Translations under genes and position numbers: made by a program | Source: Ornithinibacter sp. | Lineage (GTDB): Bacteria > Actinomycetota > Actinomycetes > Actinomycetales > Dermatophilaceae | Direction: 5' to 3' | Length of the DNA: 46,537 nt | Assembly (NCBI GenBank): GCA_029266735.1 | Contig: JAQSWG010000014.1 | Location: 1-46,537 of the forward strand | Notes under the pieces: model-generated | What the model saw: only the letters and a program-made list of their open reading frames with translations | What the model was told of the DNA's origin: nothing | Databases searched by the model: none | In this document: positions 35,827 through 44,216 of the stretch, in pieces | Layout: every line of letters begins with the position of its first letter | Numbering within the stretch: position 1 is the stretch's first letter

Positions 35827-36120
35827 CTGGTCCTCCGGTGATCTGGGCGGTGAGCGGCCGGCATCCACACCGCCTTCCCATCCAACGTGAGGTCCTCGGG
35901 TGTCGGCTCACCCGGCACGGGTGAGTCACGGCTTCGTATTGCGTGCAGAGCGACTGCCGAGCGCGCGAAGCACGCGAGGTGGTCGACCGCGGCTTCTGCT
36001 GCTCTGGCCGTGGCACGTTGAGCGGCCTGGGTAGGCAGTCATACATTGCTGCTCGCATGCGACGCACTGTCATCCGCCCGCTCACTCTCCAGGCGAGCGC
36101 GTCGTCGTCGACAATGAACC

Positions 36121-36744
36121 GTGCCCCGACACCTTGGCGACGTCGCGTGGCCCGTGTCCACCGCGCGCTTGACGCTGCGACGGGCGAGGGTCGACGACGC
36201 TGATGCCGTCCTTTCCTACCGACGCCTGCCCAGTGTCTCCGAGTGGATGGGCGCCCCGCCGAAGGACTTCCACGCGAGGTTCGCTGCGCCCGAGCGACTT
36301 GACCTTCTGCTGATGGTCGAACGAGATGGTGACGTCATCGGCGACCTGATGGTCAAGATCGAGGATGCCTGGGCTCCCGCCGACGCGGTGTCCCAGGCGC
36401 GCGGTGTCCAGGCGGAGCTCGGCTGGGCGCTGCGGCCGGAGGAGACCGGACACGGCTATGCGACCGAGGCCGTCGAGGCGGCGCTGCGGATCTGCTTCGA
36501 GGACCTCCGGCTGCGCAGGGTGACCGCCAGCTGCTTCGCCGCCAACATCGGGTCGTATCGGCTGATGGAACGCGTGGGTATGCGACGAGAAGCGCGCACG
36601 GTGAAGAATGCGCTGCACCCCTCTGGGGAGTGGATGGACGGCTACGGCTATGCGCTGCTGGCCGACGAGTGGCGTCGCCGTGGACGCTGGCGGTTGGGAC
36701 CTTTCGTCAGTCCTCCCGTGGACCTTCCGGATGGCCGGATGTGA
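36121..36744 (+). CDS. GNAT-family N-acetyltransferase
   Basis: 207 residues, RimJ/RimL-like. It has TARLTLRRARVDDADAV at the start, the acetyl-CoA loop in AELGWALRPEETGHGYATEAVEAAL (~97-121) and ASCFAANIGSYRLMERVGMRREA (~135-157). It could acetylate a protein N-terminus, an antibiotic or a polyamine; the target cannot be told. GTG 36121 has GACAAT 5 nt upstream. The preceding 294 bp (35827-36120), between this and the divergent alkyl sulfatase gene, contain no gene I can support. Confidence 0.85.
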   Translation: MPRHLGDVAWPVSTARLTLRRARVDDADAVLSYRRLPSVSEWMGAPPKDFHARFAAPERLDLLLMVERDGDVIGDLMVKIEDAWAPADAVSQARGVQAELGWALRPEETGHGYATEAVEAALRICFEDLRLRRVTASCFAANIGSYRLMERVGMRREARTVKNALHPSGEWMDGYGYALLADEWRRRGRWRLGPFVSPPVDLPDGRM

Positions 36745-36819
36745 CGCCAGGCCTTTAGGTGGCCGGCTGGATTGGTGCGGCGCCCAGCCGGTCCTGGGGT
36801 CACAGCACCCCCGGCCTGT

Positions 36820-37692
36820 TCACCCAGCGAGCTGCTGGGTTCGCCGTCGGAGGAACTGCTCGACCGTGGCGGCGGTCGGATTGTGCTCGCGGGTTTCCTT
36901 CGGGTCGACGTCCACATGGTGGGTGGCGAGCCAGCGCCACATCCGGGTGAGGTCCGGACCGACGAACTTCTCGAACAGCCACAGCGGCATCGGGAACCGC
37001 CGTGGGTTCCGACCGGTGACCCGACGCCAGATGCCTCGACATTCGGACAGCGTGCGGTGGTCGGCAGCGAGGGCAAGATCGCTTCCGACATATGACCGCG
37101 GCTCGGCGAACGCCCGGGCCGCAATGGCACCAAGGTCCTCCGCCGCAAGCCAAGGGATGGGTCGATCCGCGCCTACCAGCCGCGGCATCAGGTGCCACGC
37201 GGCGACCGGAGGGTAGAGATCCTTGTCGGTCATGAGCTCCATGAACGCCATCGGTCGCAGGACAGTCAGGGGCAGGCCACGGCCCCGGGCATACTCCGCG
37301 ATCTCGAGCTTGACGTCCCAGGCCGCGACGCCGGTGTTCGGGGTGCCCGGGCCGGCGGAGCCATAGACCACGTGGGCAACGCCCGCATCGGCTGCCGCGT
37401 CCACGACGTTGCGCCCTTGAGCCCGCTCGCCCTGCTCGCCACTGATCATGGGGTTCTGAACGCTGAACACGCCGTGCGCCCCATCACATACCGCACGCAT
37501 CCGGGCACGGTCTGTCATGTCGGCTCGGGCCAGCTCCACGCCGAGACCGGCAAGCTCCTTGGCCGCGGTGGAATCCGGCGAACGGGTCACACCCCGTACC
37601 CGCCAGCCATCGGTGACAAGGTGACGGGCCACCGCCCCGCCCTGGCGACCGGTCGCTCCTGTCACCACGATGGTTCGGCCGTTGCCTGCCAT
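36820..37692 (-). CDS. NmrA-like NAD(P)-binding protein
   Basis: 290 residues, atypical short-chain dehydrogenase. The dinucleotide motif TIVVTGATGRQGGAVARHL is at ~7-25. NmrA-type features are GVTRSPDSTAAKELAGLGVELARADMTD and GVFSVQNPM, and the catalytic Tyr-x-x-x-Lys is missing, so it may be a redox sensor or an azoreductase-like enzyme rather than a normal SDR. GAGGAGG lies 5 nt before ATG 37692. It converges with the GNAT gene. Confidence 0.85.
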   Translation of the reverse strand: MAGNGRTIVVTGATGRQGGAVARHLVTDGWRVRGVTRSPDSTAAKELAGLGVELARADMTDRARMRAVCDGAHGVFSVQNPMISGEQGERAQGRNVVDAAADAGVAHVVYGSAGPGTPNTGVAAWDVKLEIAEYARGRGLPLTVLRPMAFMELMTDKDLYPPVAAWHLMPRLVGADRPIPWLAAEDLGAIAARAFAEPRSYVGSDLALAADHRTLSECRGIWRRVTGRNPRRFPMPLWLFEKFVGPDLTRMWRWLATHHVDVDPKETREHNPTAATVEQFLRRRTQQLAG

Positions 37693-37868
37693 GACCAACC
37701 TCCTCGCGGGCCGTGCTCCAGTCTGCCGTGCAACAGCAGCCGACGACATCATCTTGTCGAGGCACGAAGCTCGCGATGCCAGGGCACTGCAGCCTGTCTC
37801 GGGGAACCCCTGGATGTCTCGCCGCGTCATCGCGGGTGCGTCCTTCCCCGTCGGTGGGCGCCGGCTGA

Positions 37869-37927
37869 CCTGAGCACGGAAAGCGGCGGCTCGGCCCACG
37901 GGTCCGAGCCGCCGCCGCCTGCTCAGG
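37869..37927 (-). terminator. Nested two-tier hairpin after the small secreted protein gene
   Basis: Outer arms CCTGAGCA (37869-37876) and TGCTCAGG (37920-37927) enclose an inner perfect 12-bp stem, GCGGCGGCTCGG (37883-37894) with CCGAGCCGCCGC (37904-37915). It starts 19 nt past the stop of the minus-strand gene, as expected for its terminator. Confidence 0.65.
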
Positions 37928-37945
37928 CAGGAACCAGCTTTCGGA

Positions 37946-38161
37946 CTAGCAGAGAGAGTTGGCGGTCGTGTTCTTCGCCTGGCCCCCGCCGAGGGCCTGG
38001 ACGAGCTGCCCGACGTTGTCGAACCCGGGGACGCCGCCGCTGTTGACGGTCTTGTGCACCTGGCCGAAGCACGCGGCACCGGCGGGCGCGGCACTGGCCG
38101 TGCTGGAGAAGCCGACCATGGCGATAGCGGCAATGGACCCCGCTGCGAGAATGCGCTTCAT
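37946..38161 (-). CDS. Small secreted protein
   Basis: 71 residues. Signal peptide KRILAAGSIAAIAMVGFSSTASA with an AxA cleavage site leaves a mature peptide of ~46 residues: two cysteines (CFG near the start, and the final residue Cys71) that could form one disulfide, and a central SGGVPGFDNVGQLVQALGGG. I do not recognise a family; the FGQVHKTVN stretch is of a kind seen in small actinobacterial exported proteins. GAAGGGATG lies before ATG. A strong nested terminator follows, suggesting an independent and possibly well-expressed transcript. Confidence 0.75.
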   Translation of the reverse strand: MKRILAAGSIAAIAMVGFSSTASAAPAGAACFGQVHKTVNSGGVPGFDNVGQLVQALGGGQAKNTTANSLC

Positions 38162-38414
38162 GTGACATCCCTTCTGTTGGTGGGTGCTTGTGCACCCGTT
38201 ACCGGTTCTTCTCCTCGCGGGACGAGTTCGGATGCAGATCGGAACGGATGATCTTGCGCCGCGTCCTCAGAGGCCGGCTGGGTCGGGTGCCGGTGCCCAG
38301 GCCACGGTGCCGTCCCTGTCGTAGGTGCATCTCCATCACATCCGACGGTCGCCGCGTTGCCTGCGATTACCGTGTTGCCGACGAGCACCACCAGCTGTGG
38401 CGGAAGGGTTCTCC

Positions 38415-39398
38415 GTGCGATACGACGACTGGGGCGTCCGGTCGCGGCAGTGGGCCGGGTTGCGCAGCGTGTCGACGAGCGTCTGTGGCGTGCCCGTGCA
38501 CTATGTCCGCGCGGAGCCCGCCTCGGCTGCTGCAGCCGATGCCCCGGTTCACCTACTGGTGCCCCCGATGACCGGCAGCGCGAGCATGTGGATGGATCTC
38601 GTCCCTCACCTGCTCCAGCTCGGGCCGGTGATCTCGGTCGACCTTCCGGGAACGATTGCGGGCCACACCGGTTCTCCGTATCGGCACGGGCCACGCGCAG
38701 ACCTCGACGCTGCCTTCGTGGCGGGCTTCGTCCGGCAGCTTGGCCTCGATGGCCAGGTCGTGATCCACGGCTGGTCGACGGGTGCACTGGTGGCGGCGTT
38801 GGCCGCGGGGGTGATGCCGGACCAGACTCGCGGAGCGGTTCTGGTGGCCCCGGCGCTGCCGCGCCTGACATCACCGGCCGAGGCGCTCGGGTGGCAGACG
38901 GTCGGACGCCTCGCCGTCGCAGCCGGCCCTCCGGTGGCACGCATCATGCTGCGACTCGCGGGAAGGCGCGTGCTGGACGCGAAGCGCAACGCGATCAGCG
39001 ATGCCGGCGCCGAGCCACGTGGCCGCACCGACCTGGTCGGCGGAGACCGGGGTCGTGTCTCGCCAGCGCAGGTCGACCTGTGGCGCGATGACGTCGACGC
39101 GGCCCACGAGCACCCCGAACGGCTGGAGGGCACGGCCACGGCGTTCGCGTCGGTCATCAAGGCCATGTTCATCACACAGCGGCGGACGAACGAGGCGCTG
39201 GATTCGGTGCGTGTGCCCGTCCTCGTGCTGTGGGGGAGCGACGATCCGCTGGTCGACCCCACGTCCCTGAGGCAGCACGCCCGGCGGCCGAACTGGACAC
39301 CCCGACCCGTCGACGACGTCGGTCACCTGCTTCCCGTCGAGGCGCCCGACCGATACGCGCACGCAGTGGGCCAGTGGCTCGCCGAGATCGGGGCGTGA
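38415..39398 (+). CDS. Alpha/beta hydrolase
   Basis: 327 residues. The nucleophile elbow is GWSTG (Ser121), the acid is in LWGSDDPLVDP (~276) and the base is in VGHLLPVE (~304). The oxyanion region is VPPMTGSASMW (~50), instead of the common HGxP. There is a helical cap at ~145-250. GTG 38415 has GGAAGG 7 nt upstream; GTG 38397 is an alternative. The reaction is unknown. It is divergent from the small secreted protein gene, 253 bp apart. Confidence 0.82.
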   Translation: MRYDDWGVRSRQWAGLRSVSTSVCGVPVHYVRAEPASAAAADAPVHLLVPPMTGSASMWMDLVPHLLQLGPVISVDLPGTIAGHTGSPYRHGPRADLDAAFVAGFVRQLGLDGQVVIHGWSTGALVAALAAGVMPDQTRGAVLVAPALPRLTSPAEALGWQTVGRLAVAAGPPVARIMLRLAGRRVLDAKRNAISDAGAEPRGRTDLVGGDRGRVSPAQVDLWRDDVDAAHEHPERLEGTATAFASVIKAMFITQRRTNEALDSVRVPVLVLWGSDDPLVDPTSLRQHARRPNWTPRPVDDVGHLLPVEAPDRYAHAVGQWLAEIGA

Positions 39399-39602
39399 CC
39401 GCCGGAGTCGTGAGGGCTCCCGGAATCCGACGTCCTCCAGTGCAGCCAGGGCGGGCCACCCCCCCGCACGCGAACCGTTGCACCGGGCAGTCCACGGAAC
39501 GAACCGACGTGGTCGGCGTCGGCCGGCTGAAGAGCGTCTCGACGTCGGACGCGATGCCGGAGCGCCGGAGCGGCTGTCAGGCGTGGCAAGGCCGGGACCG
39601 GG

Positions 39603-40010
39603 ATGGACGAGGATGTCTGCGTGACCATGACGGGATCCGAGGCAGGCCTGCTGGCGGCAGAACGGGCGCTCCACGCCGCTCAGCTCGCCGGCGATGTCGC
39701 AGCGCTCGATCGGTTGCTCGACGACCGCCTGATCGCGATCGGACCCGACGGGGCACGACACACCAAGCACGATGACCTGGCCGGCTACCGCTCGGGCTTC
39801 TCGGTCATCACCGAGCTGTCCGAGGAGGACGTCGAGGTTCTCGTCGTCGGCACCACCGGGGCCACGTTCTTCACAGCGACCGTTGCCGGAACGTTCGGCG
39901 GAGAACCCATGTCGGGCCGGCTGCGCTACACGCGGACGTGGACCCACGACGACGACACAGGTTGGCGAATCCTCGCCGCACACATTGTCGTGCTGCCAGC
40001 GCGCGGCTGA
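39603..40010 (+). CDS. NTF2-like (DUF4440-type) protein
   Basis: 135 residues. Pattern ERALHAAQLAGDVAALDRLLDDRLIAIGPDG is the helix-helix-strand opening of the SnoaL/NTF2 cone fold, and RYTRTWTHDDDTGWRILAAHIVV is its closing sheet. Members are small enzymes or binding proteins; there is no basis for a reaction here. ATG 39603 or the later ATG 39627/GTG 39621 may be used. The preceding 204 bp hold nothing I recognise. Confidence 0.78.
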   Translation: MDEDVCVTMTGSEAGLLAAERALHAAQLAGDVAALDRLLDDRLIAIGPDGARHTKHDDLAGYRSGFSVITELSEEDVEVLVVGTTGATFFTATVAGTFGGEPMSGRLRYTRTWTHDDDTGWRILAAHIVVLPARG

Positions 40011-40144
40011 TCGCCACACCTTCGTCACCGCTCCGCCAGCTCACCACATGATGGAGGAGTACGAGCCAGCACGGTGGCCTCCGCCCGGGACAGCACCAGC
40101 TCGCTCGTCGCCGCAGCGCTGTGCGGTGAGCTCGGCGATCTAGG

Positions 40145-40596
40145 GTGACCGTGTGCTCAGGCACCGGTCGGATCGGCCGGTCGGGCGATGATGAGGTCGT
40201 GGATATCGAGATCGAGGCAGGAGAGGGTGACCGCGACCTGGCGGAACGCCTCGACACCGAGATCTACGCCCACAATGCTGAGACGACCGGGTTACGGGAC
40301 GGCCGGCTGTTGACCCTGAAGGCCACCTGGCCGGGCTGTCCGGATGGACCTGGGGCGGATGCGGGTTCGTCGACGCCCTTTGGGTCGAGGCGGGTTTCAG
40401 GGGGCGCGGGCTTGGGACGTCGCTGATGGATGCCGCCGAGCGTGAGATGACACTGCGAGGGTGCCGTCAGGTCGTGCTTCTGACCCACTCGTTCCAAGCC
40501 CCCGAGTTCTACCGGCGGCGAGGCTACACGCGAGTCGCGGACGTCCCGGACTACCCAGCGGGTCACGCGTGGCTACTCTTCACCAAGCCCCTGTAG
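40145..40596 (+). pseudogene. GNAT-family acetyltransferase with a frameshift
   Basis: The first frame reads IEIEAGEGDRDLAERLDTEIYAHNAETTGL then GRLLTL. At about 40305-40320 the protein continues in another frame: PEGHLAGLSGWTWGGCGFV, then EAGFRGRGLGTSLMDAAE (the acetyl-CoA loop), ending at the TAG at 40594-40596. Either part alone is not a full domain. One base has been lost or gained, either a real mutation or a sequencing error. The start is uncertain: GTG 40145, GTG 40151, or GTG 40199 beginning at DIEIEAG. Confidence 0.75.
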
Positions 40597-40764
40597 GCGA
40601 ATAGAAGCGCTCGACGACCACGCCCGCCTCGCGGCGATATGTCGCAAGGACCGGCTGCCTGGTGGTGGGGTGGGTGGTGTTCAGTGGGAGCGCGAGCCCG
40701 TCCGATTGACGCGAGCCGGACACGGTCCGGAGGTGCACGATCACGTCGCGGCGGTCTGTGCCGA

Positions 40765-40770
40765 TACCGT
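40765..40770 (+). promoter_or_regulatory. -10 box TACCGT, leaderless start of a GNAT gene
   Basis: TACCGT is 7 nt before GTG 40778, which fixes the start within a longer open frame. Confidence 0.5.
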
Positions 40771-40777
40771 GAGTGGC

Positions 40778-41311
40778 GTGGAACTCGTGAGTGGGCGTCT
40801 CGTGCTTCGCCCGGCGAGCGAATCGGACCTGGACTTCTACGTCGAGATGCGCAACAGGCCTGAGATCCTCTCTCGTGCGGACCACGAGCCCAAACCTCGG
40901 TCGCAGGTTGAACGCCAGCTGCATAGGTGGATCGACCGGTGGCAGGAGCACGGCTTCGGCACCTGGACCGTCTTCCACCGAGAGAGCGATGAGCGCCGAG
41001 GGCGTGTGGAGCTCGACCCGATGGGCGCGGGTTGGGGGGGCATCTCGCCCGGTGAGATCGAAGTCGGGCTCATCGTCCATCCGACGCACTGGAACCGGGG
41101 CATCGCGACCGAGGCGGCGGGCCTTGTCGCGGTCGATTGCTTCACTCGAGTCGGACTCGATCGACTGGTAGCGCTGACGACGTCCGACAACAAGGCATCG
41201 CTCCGCACGCTCGAGAAATTAGGTATGCGCCACCGTGGCGAGACGCAGTACGCGAGTGACCCCACGACGTACGACGTGTTCGAGCTCGCTCGGCCTGCTC
41301 CGCGGCCGTAG
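40778..41311 (+). CDS. GNAT-family N-acetyltransferase (RimJ/RimL type)
   Basis: 177 residues, begins ELVSGRLVLRPASESDLDFY as in ribosomal-protein-type acetyltransferases. It has the acetyl-CoA segment EVGLIVHPTHWNRGIATEAAGLV (~103-125) and TTSDNKASLRTLEKLGMRH. It is intact, unlike the frameshifted GNAT just upstream. The target is unknown. Confidence 0.87.
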   Translation: MELVSGRLVLRPASESDLDFYVEMRNRPEILSRADHEPKPRSQVERQLHRWIDRWQEHGFGTWTVFHRESDERRGRVELDPMGAGWGGISPGEIEVGLIVHPTHWNRGIATEAAGLVAVDCFTRVGLDRLVALTTSDNKASLRTLEKLGMRHRGETQYASDPTTYDVFELARPAPRP

Positions 41312-41409
41312 GGAGCCACCCAGCGGCTTTCGCACGCGGCGTTGCGACGCACTATTGACCCGCACAGCCTTGCCGAACGTGGGTCTGTTGACGACCCCCA
41401 ACGAGAGCG

Positions 41410-41432
41410 GGAGAGCGGTCTGGCCGCTCTCC
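41410..41432. terminator. Hairpin between convergent GNAT and hydrolase genes
   Basis: GGAGAGCGG (41410-41418) pairs with CCGCTCTCC (41424-41432) around TCTGG. It lies between convergent ends and could serve both. Confidence 0.5.
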
Positions 41433-41493
41433 GGTGTTGCCCGAACGATCGCTCCCGCGACCTCATCTGACCCCAGACAATCCGCTGGGTTGA

Positions 41494-42435
41494 TCACGGA
41501 CAGGACGCGGCGAACCGTGCCACGAGCTGTGCCACACGCTGCGGATTGCCGAGCTGTGGCACATGGCCTGCCGGGAGCACCTCGAGGCGTGCATCCGGGA
41601 TCAGCTCCGCGACTGCTCGCGCGTCGGCGACCTTGACCACCGGGTCGCGGTCTCCCCAGATCATCAGGGTCGGCGCGGCCACGCGGCGCAGGTCGGCGGG
41701 GCGGATCCGGGTCGCAGCTCGCGTGCCGAACGGAGTGAGGAGGGCCCGGAACTCGGCCACGTTGGCGGCCGTCGCCACCGGGTCGTGGGCCGCGTCAAGC
41801 AGGGACTCGAACAGGTCGGGGTGACGCAGGATGGTATCGCCTTCGCCCACCTGCGACATCAGTCGCCGCAGCATCCGCGGGCCGGGCCGCACGGCGCGGG
41901 TGAGGACGTCGCCCACGCCCGGCGTGGCAACGATTCTGATGCCGAGCGGGATGCGGGCGCCCGGAAGGAGTGGGATCGAGCCCAACATGACCAGACCCCG
42001 CACCCGTTCCGGACGGTCAAGGGCGCACCACAGCGCCCAGGTCCCGCCGCCTGACGCGCCCGCGAGCACCGCGGCGTCCAGTCCGAGCTCGTCGAGGGTC
42101 TCGGTGACGAAGCGCACCGCACGGTGCCGAAACTCCCTGCGGGGGAAGGTCTCCGGATCGCTGAGGCCGAACCCCGGCCGGTCGACGAGGAATGACCGCA
42201 CTCTCGTGGAGTGCTCGAGCAGCATCAAGTGCGACAGGGACGATGTGTTGTTCCCGTGCAGATGCACGACCGGGGGGCCGTCACCGGCCTCGATGACATG
42301 AACGACTCCGCCCCGCGGCATCCGGACAAGGCGGCCGGTTGCACCGGCTGACCGGACCATCCCCTCATACCGCGCACGGAGCCCAGGCGGGTGCCTCGCT
42401 ACGAGCACTCGGTTTGAGCTCTCTGCTCTTCCCAT
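41494..42435 (-). CDS. Alpha/beta hydrolase
   Basis: 313 residues. Oxyanion segment HLHGNN (~58-63), nucleophile elbow GASGG (Ser128) in AAVLAGASGGGTWALW, acid in IWGDRDPVV and base in LPAGHVPQLGNP. The cap at ~150-230 fits haloalkane-dehalogenase or esterase relatives, but no halide-site residues can be asserted. AGGAG lies 6 nt before ATG 42435; the longer frame upstream would run into the HxlR promoter. It is divergently paired with that regulator. Confidence 0.85.
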   Translation of the reverse strand: MGRAESSNRVLVARHPPGLRARYEGMVRSAGATGRLVRMPRGGVVHVIEAGDGPPVVHLHGNNTSSLSHLMLLEHSTRVRSFLVDRPGFGLSDPETFPRREFRHRAVRFVTETLDELGLDAAVLAGASGGGTWALWCALDRPERVRGLVMLGSIPLLPGARIPLGIRIVATPGVGDVLTRAVRPGPRMLRRLMSQVGEGDTILRHPDLFESLLDAAHDPVATAANVAEFRALLTPFGTRAATRIRPADLRRVAAPTLMIWGDRDPVVKVADARAVAELIPDARLEVLPAGHVPQLGNPQRVAQLVARFAASCP

Positions 42436-42496
42436 CGTCACTCCTGACATGGATTCGTCCTGCTCCAAGGTCTTCCACCCCGCGCGCGGACAGCCA

Positions 42497-42511
42497 GTTC
42501 GAAGATCGAAC
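42497..42511. promoter_or_regulatory. Inverted repeat operator candidate between hydrolase and HxlR genes
   Basis: GTTCGA-AGA-TCGAAC is a perfect 6-bp inverted repeat, 37 bp upstream of the HxlR start and 62 bp upstream of the hydrolase start. GACACT (42536-42541), 6 nt before GTG 42548, would be the HxlR -10 box. The placement suits a repressor or sensor binding site. Confidence 0.5.
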
Positions 42512-42547
42512 CCGCAGGGCTCGACGTCCCGGTGGGACACTGACTGC

Positions 42548-43321
42548 GTGAGCTCGAGCGAGTTCAACGGCTACTGCTCGTACACCAAGGCGATCGAGCA
42601 CCTGGGTGACCGGTGGAGCCTGCTCATCGTGCGAGAGCTCGGGACATTCGGGCCGCAGGGGTTCAACGACCTCGTTGCTGGGCTGCCCGGGCGGATCTCG
42701 CGATCTGTGCTCGCAGATCGACTTCGCCGCCTGGAGACGCTTGGGGTGGTGTCGCGCGCAGACCCGGCCGACCGGCACCCCGCCTACCGCCTCACCGGGG
42801 TCGGTCACGGCCTGATGGGCCCTCTCGGCGCGCTACGCACCTGGGCAGAGGCTTGGCTGCCGGAGGACCCCGACATGTGGGAGCGGGACCCGGACGTGGT
42901 GCTCGGCTGGCTGGCCCAGCGGGTTGACCCCGACCGCGTGCCCTCGCGGCCGGTCGTCCTGGAGCTTCGCCTGCGTCACCGGCTCGACCGGAGATACTGG
43001 CTCGTGCTCGAGCGCGGCGGCAACGCCTACGGCTGCCTCAGGGACCCGCTGCTCGACGAGGGCCGCTATGTGTACGTGGAGGCCTCCATGCCGGCGCTCC
43101 TGGCACTGGCAAGGGGCCGGTGCGACTGGTCTGAGACATTGCGGGACGGCTCCGTCACGGCCGCCGGTGATCCCGACCTCGTGAGCCAACTTGGCGAGTG
43201 GTTCCAGTCCGCCGCTGTGCCTGACACCCACCCGCAGGCGGCTCACGCCGATCCCAGCCCGCAGTCAGCCGATGGCGGCACCGCCACCGGACCAGCCACC
43301 CGCAGCTTCACTCTGACATAG
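42548..43321 (+). CDS. HxlR-family transcriptional regulator
   Basis: 257 residues. Residues 8-100 are the HxlR winged helix: YCSYTKAIEHLGDRWSLLIVREL with the conserved N-terminal Cys10, then FNDLVAGLPGRISRSVLADRLRRLETLGVV. In related regulators that cysteine senses quinones or aldehydes. The C-terminal ~140 residues, longer than in classic HxlR, hold an additional domain with RLDRRYWLVLERGGNAYGCL, possibly ligand binding. It likely controls the divergent hydrolase; this is inference from gene order and the shared palindrome. Confidence 0.87.
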   Translation: MSSSEFNGYCSYTKAIEHLGDRWSLLIVRELGTFGPQGFNDLVAGLPGRISRSVLADRLRRLETLGVVSRADPADRHPAYRLTGVGHGLMGPLGALRTWAEAWLPEDPDMWERDPDVVLGWLAQRVDPDRVPSRPVVLELRLRHRLDRRYWLVLERGGNAYGCLRDPLLDEGRYVYVEASMPALLALARGRCDWSETLRDGSVTAAGDPDLVSQLGEWFQSAAVPDTHPQAAHADPSPQSADGGTATGPATRSFTLT

Positions 43322-43650
43322 CGCGCGAACGCCCGCTCACGAGCGCCCAAGCACGCCGGGCTCTGCCGCAGAGCTGAGACTGGACAGGCGGCGAAGAGCG
43401 GCATCGGCTCACGGGAGGGCATACCTCGGTCGCTATTGTCCGTCGGACTGGTCATCGCCCGCCAGGTCCTCGAGGGCCCACGGCGGCAGCGTCGCACTCC
43501 ACAGCGTCGGCGTCGGGAGCACCTTCGTCCTCGAGCACCCCGACCGCGTCTCACCGTGTGTCCATTCGCGTCCGTTCCTGTCCCTCGGCGTCGATACTGA
43601 TTTCACTGAATAGAAGCAGAGGAGAGGGATTTTCGGCAGAATCTCAGTGG
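43322..43650. other. Gene-free stretch beside the tRNA fragment
   Basis: 329 bp with no gene I can support on either strand. It contains GTCC-type units in 10-bp phase (GTCCATTC, GTCCGTTC, GTCCCTC at 43560-43587), which lie 62 bp from the truncated tRNA and could be recombinase arm sites. Confidence 0.4.
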
Positions 43651-43693
43651 AGCTGGCGAAGGGACTCGAACCCTCAACCCCCTGTTTACAAGA
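43651..43693 (-). repeat. Truncated copy of the tRNA-Thr 3' part (putative att site)
   Basis: These 43 nt are identical to 45376-45418, the 3' part of the intact tRNA-Thr from the anticodon loop through the T arm to the discriminator base, in the same orientation. Identity stops abruptly at 43694. This is the footprint left when an element integrates into a tRNA 3' end. Confidence 0.85.
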
Positions 43694-44216
43694 GCCAGTC
43701 GGCACCCGTGCTCCAAGGCTCTGACCTGCAAGGACACAGGCCACGTGGCGCAGGTGCACCGGGTCCTGCCGCCTACGTGCCATACGAGTGGGCGCCAATG
43801 TCCGCTTATGGCACGGCGATTCGCTGGGCCTTCGCCGCCGAAGGCGAGCCGCGTAGTCGTCAATTCGCTCTCTCGGACGGCCGCCACGATCTCGCGCGCG
43901 GCTTGTCGACCGGACTTGCCGGGCAGGGTCGAGGCTAGACCGAGATCTCGTGACCGCGCCACGTGCGGCGCCGTCATCGTGCTCGTCGTCATCGTCGTGC
44001 TGTTCCTATTCGTCCACGTCGTCTTCCTCCTCTTCGTCATTCTCTCGAGCTGACGGGCCAGGCAAGTGGGAAAGCGCTCGTGCTTGGCATCGTGGTGGTG
44101 GCCCGTCGGATCATGCGGTGTTCTCGGCCCATGACGTTGGCGGTGGGGCTGCCTCAGTTGCACCGGCAAGCGCCTGCAGCGTGTAAGTATCCAAATTTGG
44201 GTATATAGTAGCTTCC
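43694..44216. other. Gene-poor part of the mini-island with a 9-bp inverted repeat
   Basis: 523 bp with no convincing gene. CGTGCCATA (43776-43784) and TATGGCACG (43807-43815) form a perfect inverted repeat with a 22-nt spacer. A reading frame ending at TGA 44053 finishes with an almost wholly hydrophobic run of 24-27 residues (AVIVLVVIVVLFLFVHVV, then FLLFVILSS), which could be a membrane microprotein starting at GTG 43979, but no ribosome site is evident. Confidence 0.35.
44187..44209 (+). promoter_or_regulatory. Promoter and operator of the HTH/nucleotidyltransferase pair
   Basis: CCAAATTTGG (44191-44200) is a perfect palindrome within an AT-rich patch, and TATAGT (44204-44209) is a -10 box 7 nt before ATG 44217. 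The palindrome sits where a repressor would block polymerase, typical of autoregulated antitoxins. Confidence 0.55.

Noticed and set aside
38188-38571. Plus-strand frame starting MCTRYRFFSS between the small secreted gene and the hydrolase
   Set aside because: No similarity I can see, poor codon pattern, and it overlaps the start of the well-supported hydrolase.
43433-43798. Minus-strand frame as an integrase C-terminal remnant next to the tRNA fragment
   Set aside because: I looked for the tyrosine recombinase R...HxxR...Y pattern and found none; the frame also reads through the tRNA fragment.
43558-43938. Plus- and minus-strand peptides reading through the tRNA fragment (WRRDSNPQPPVYK; VNRGLRVRVPSPAP)
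   Set aside because: These are the well-known spurious translations of tRNA T-arm sequence, not genes.
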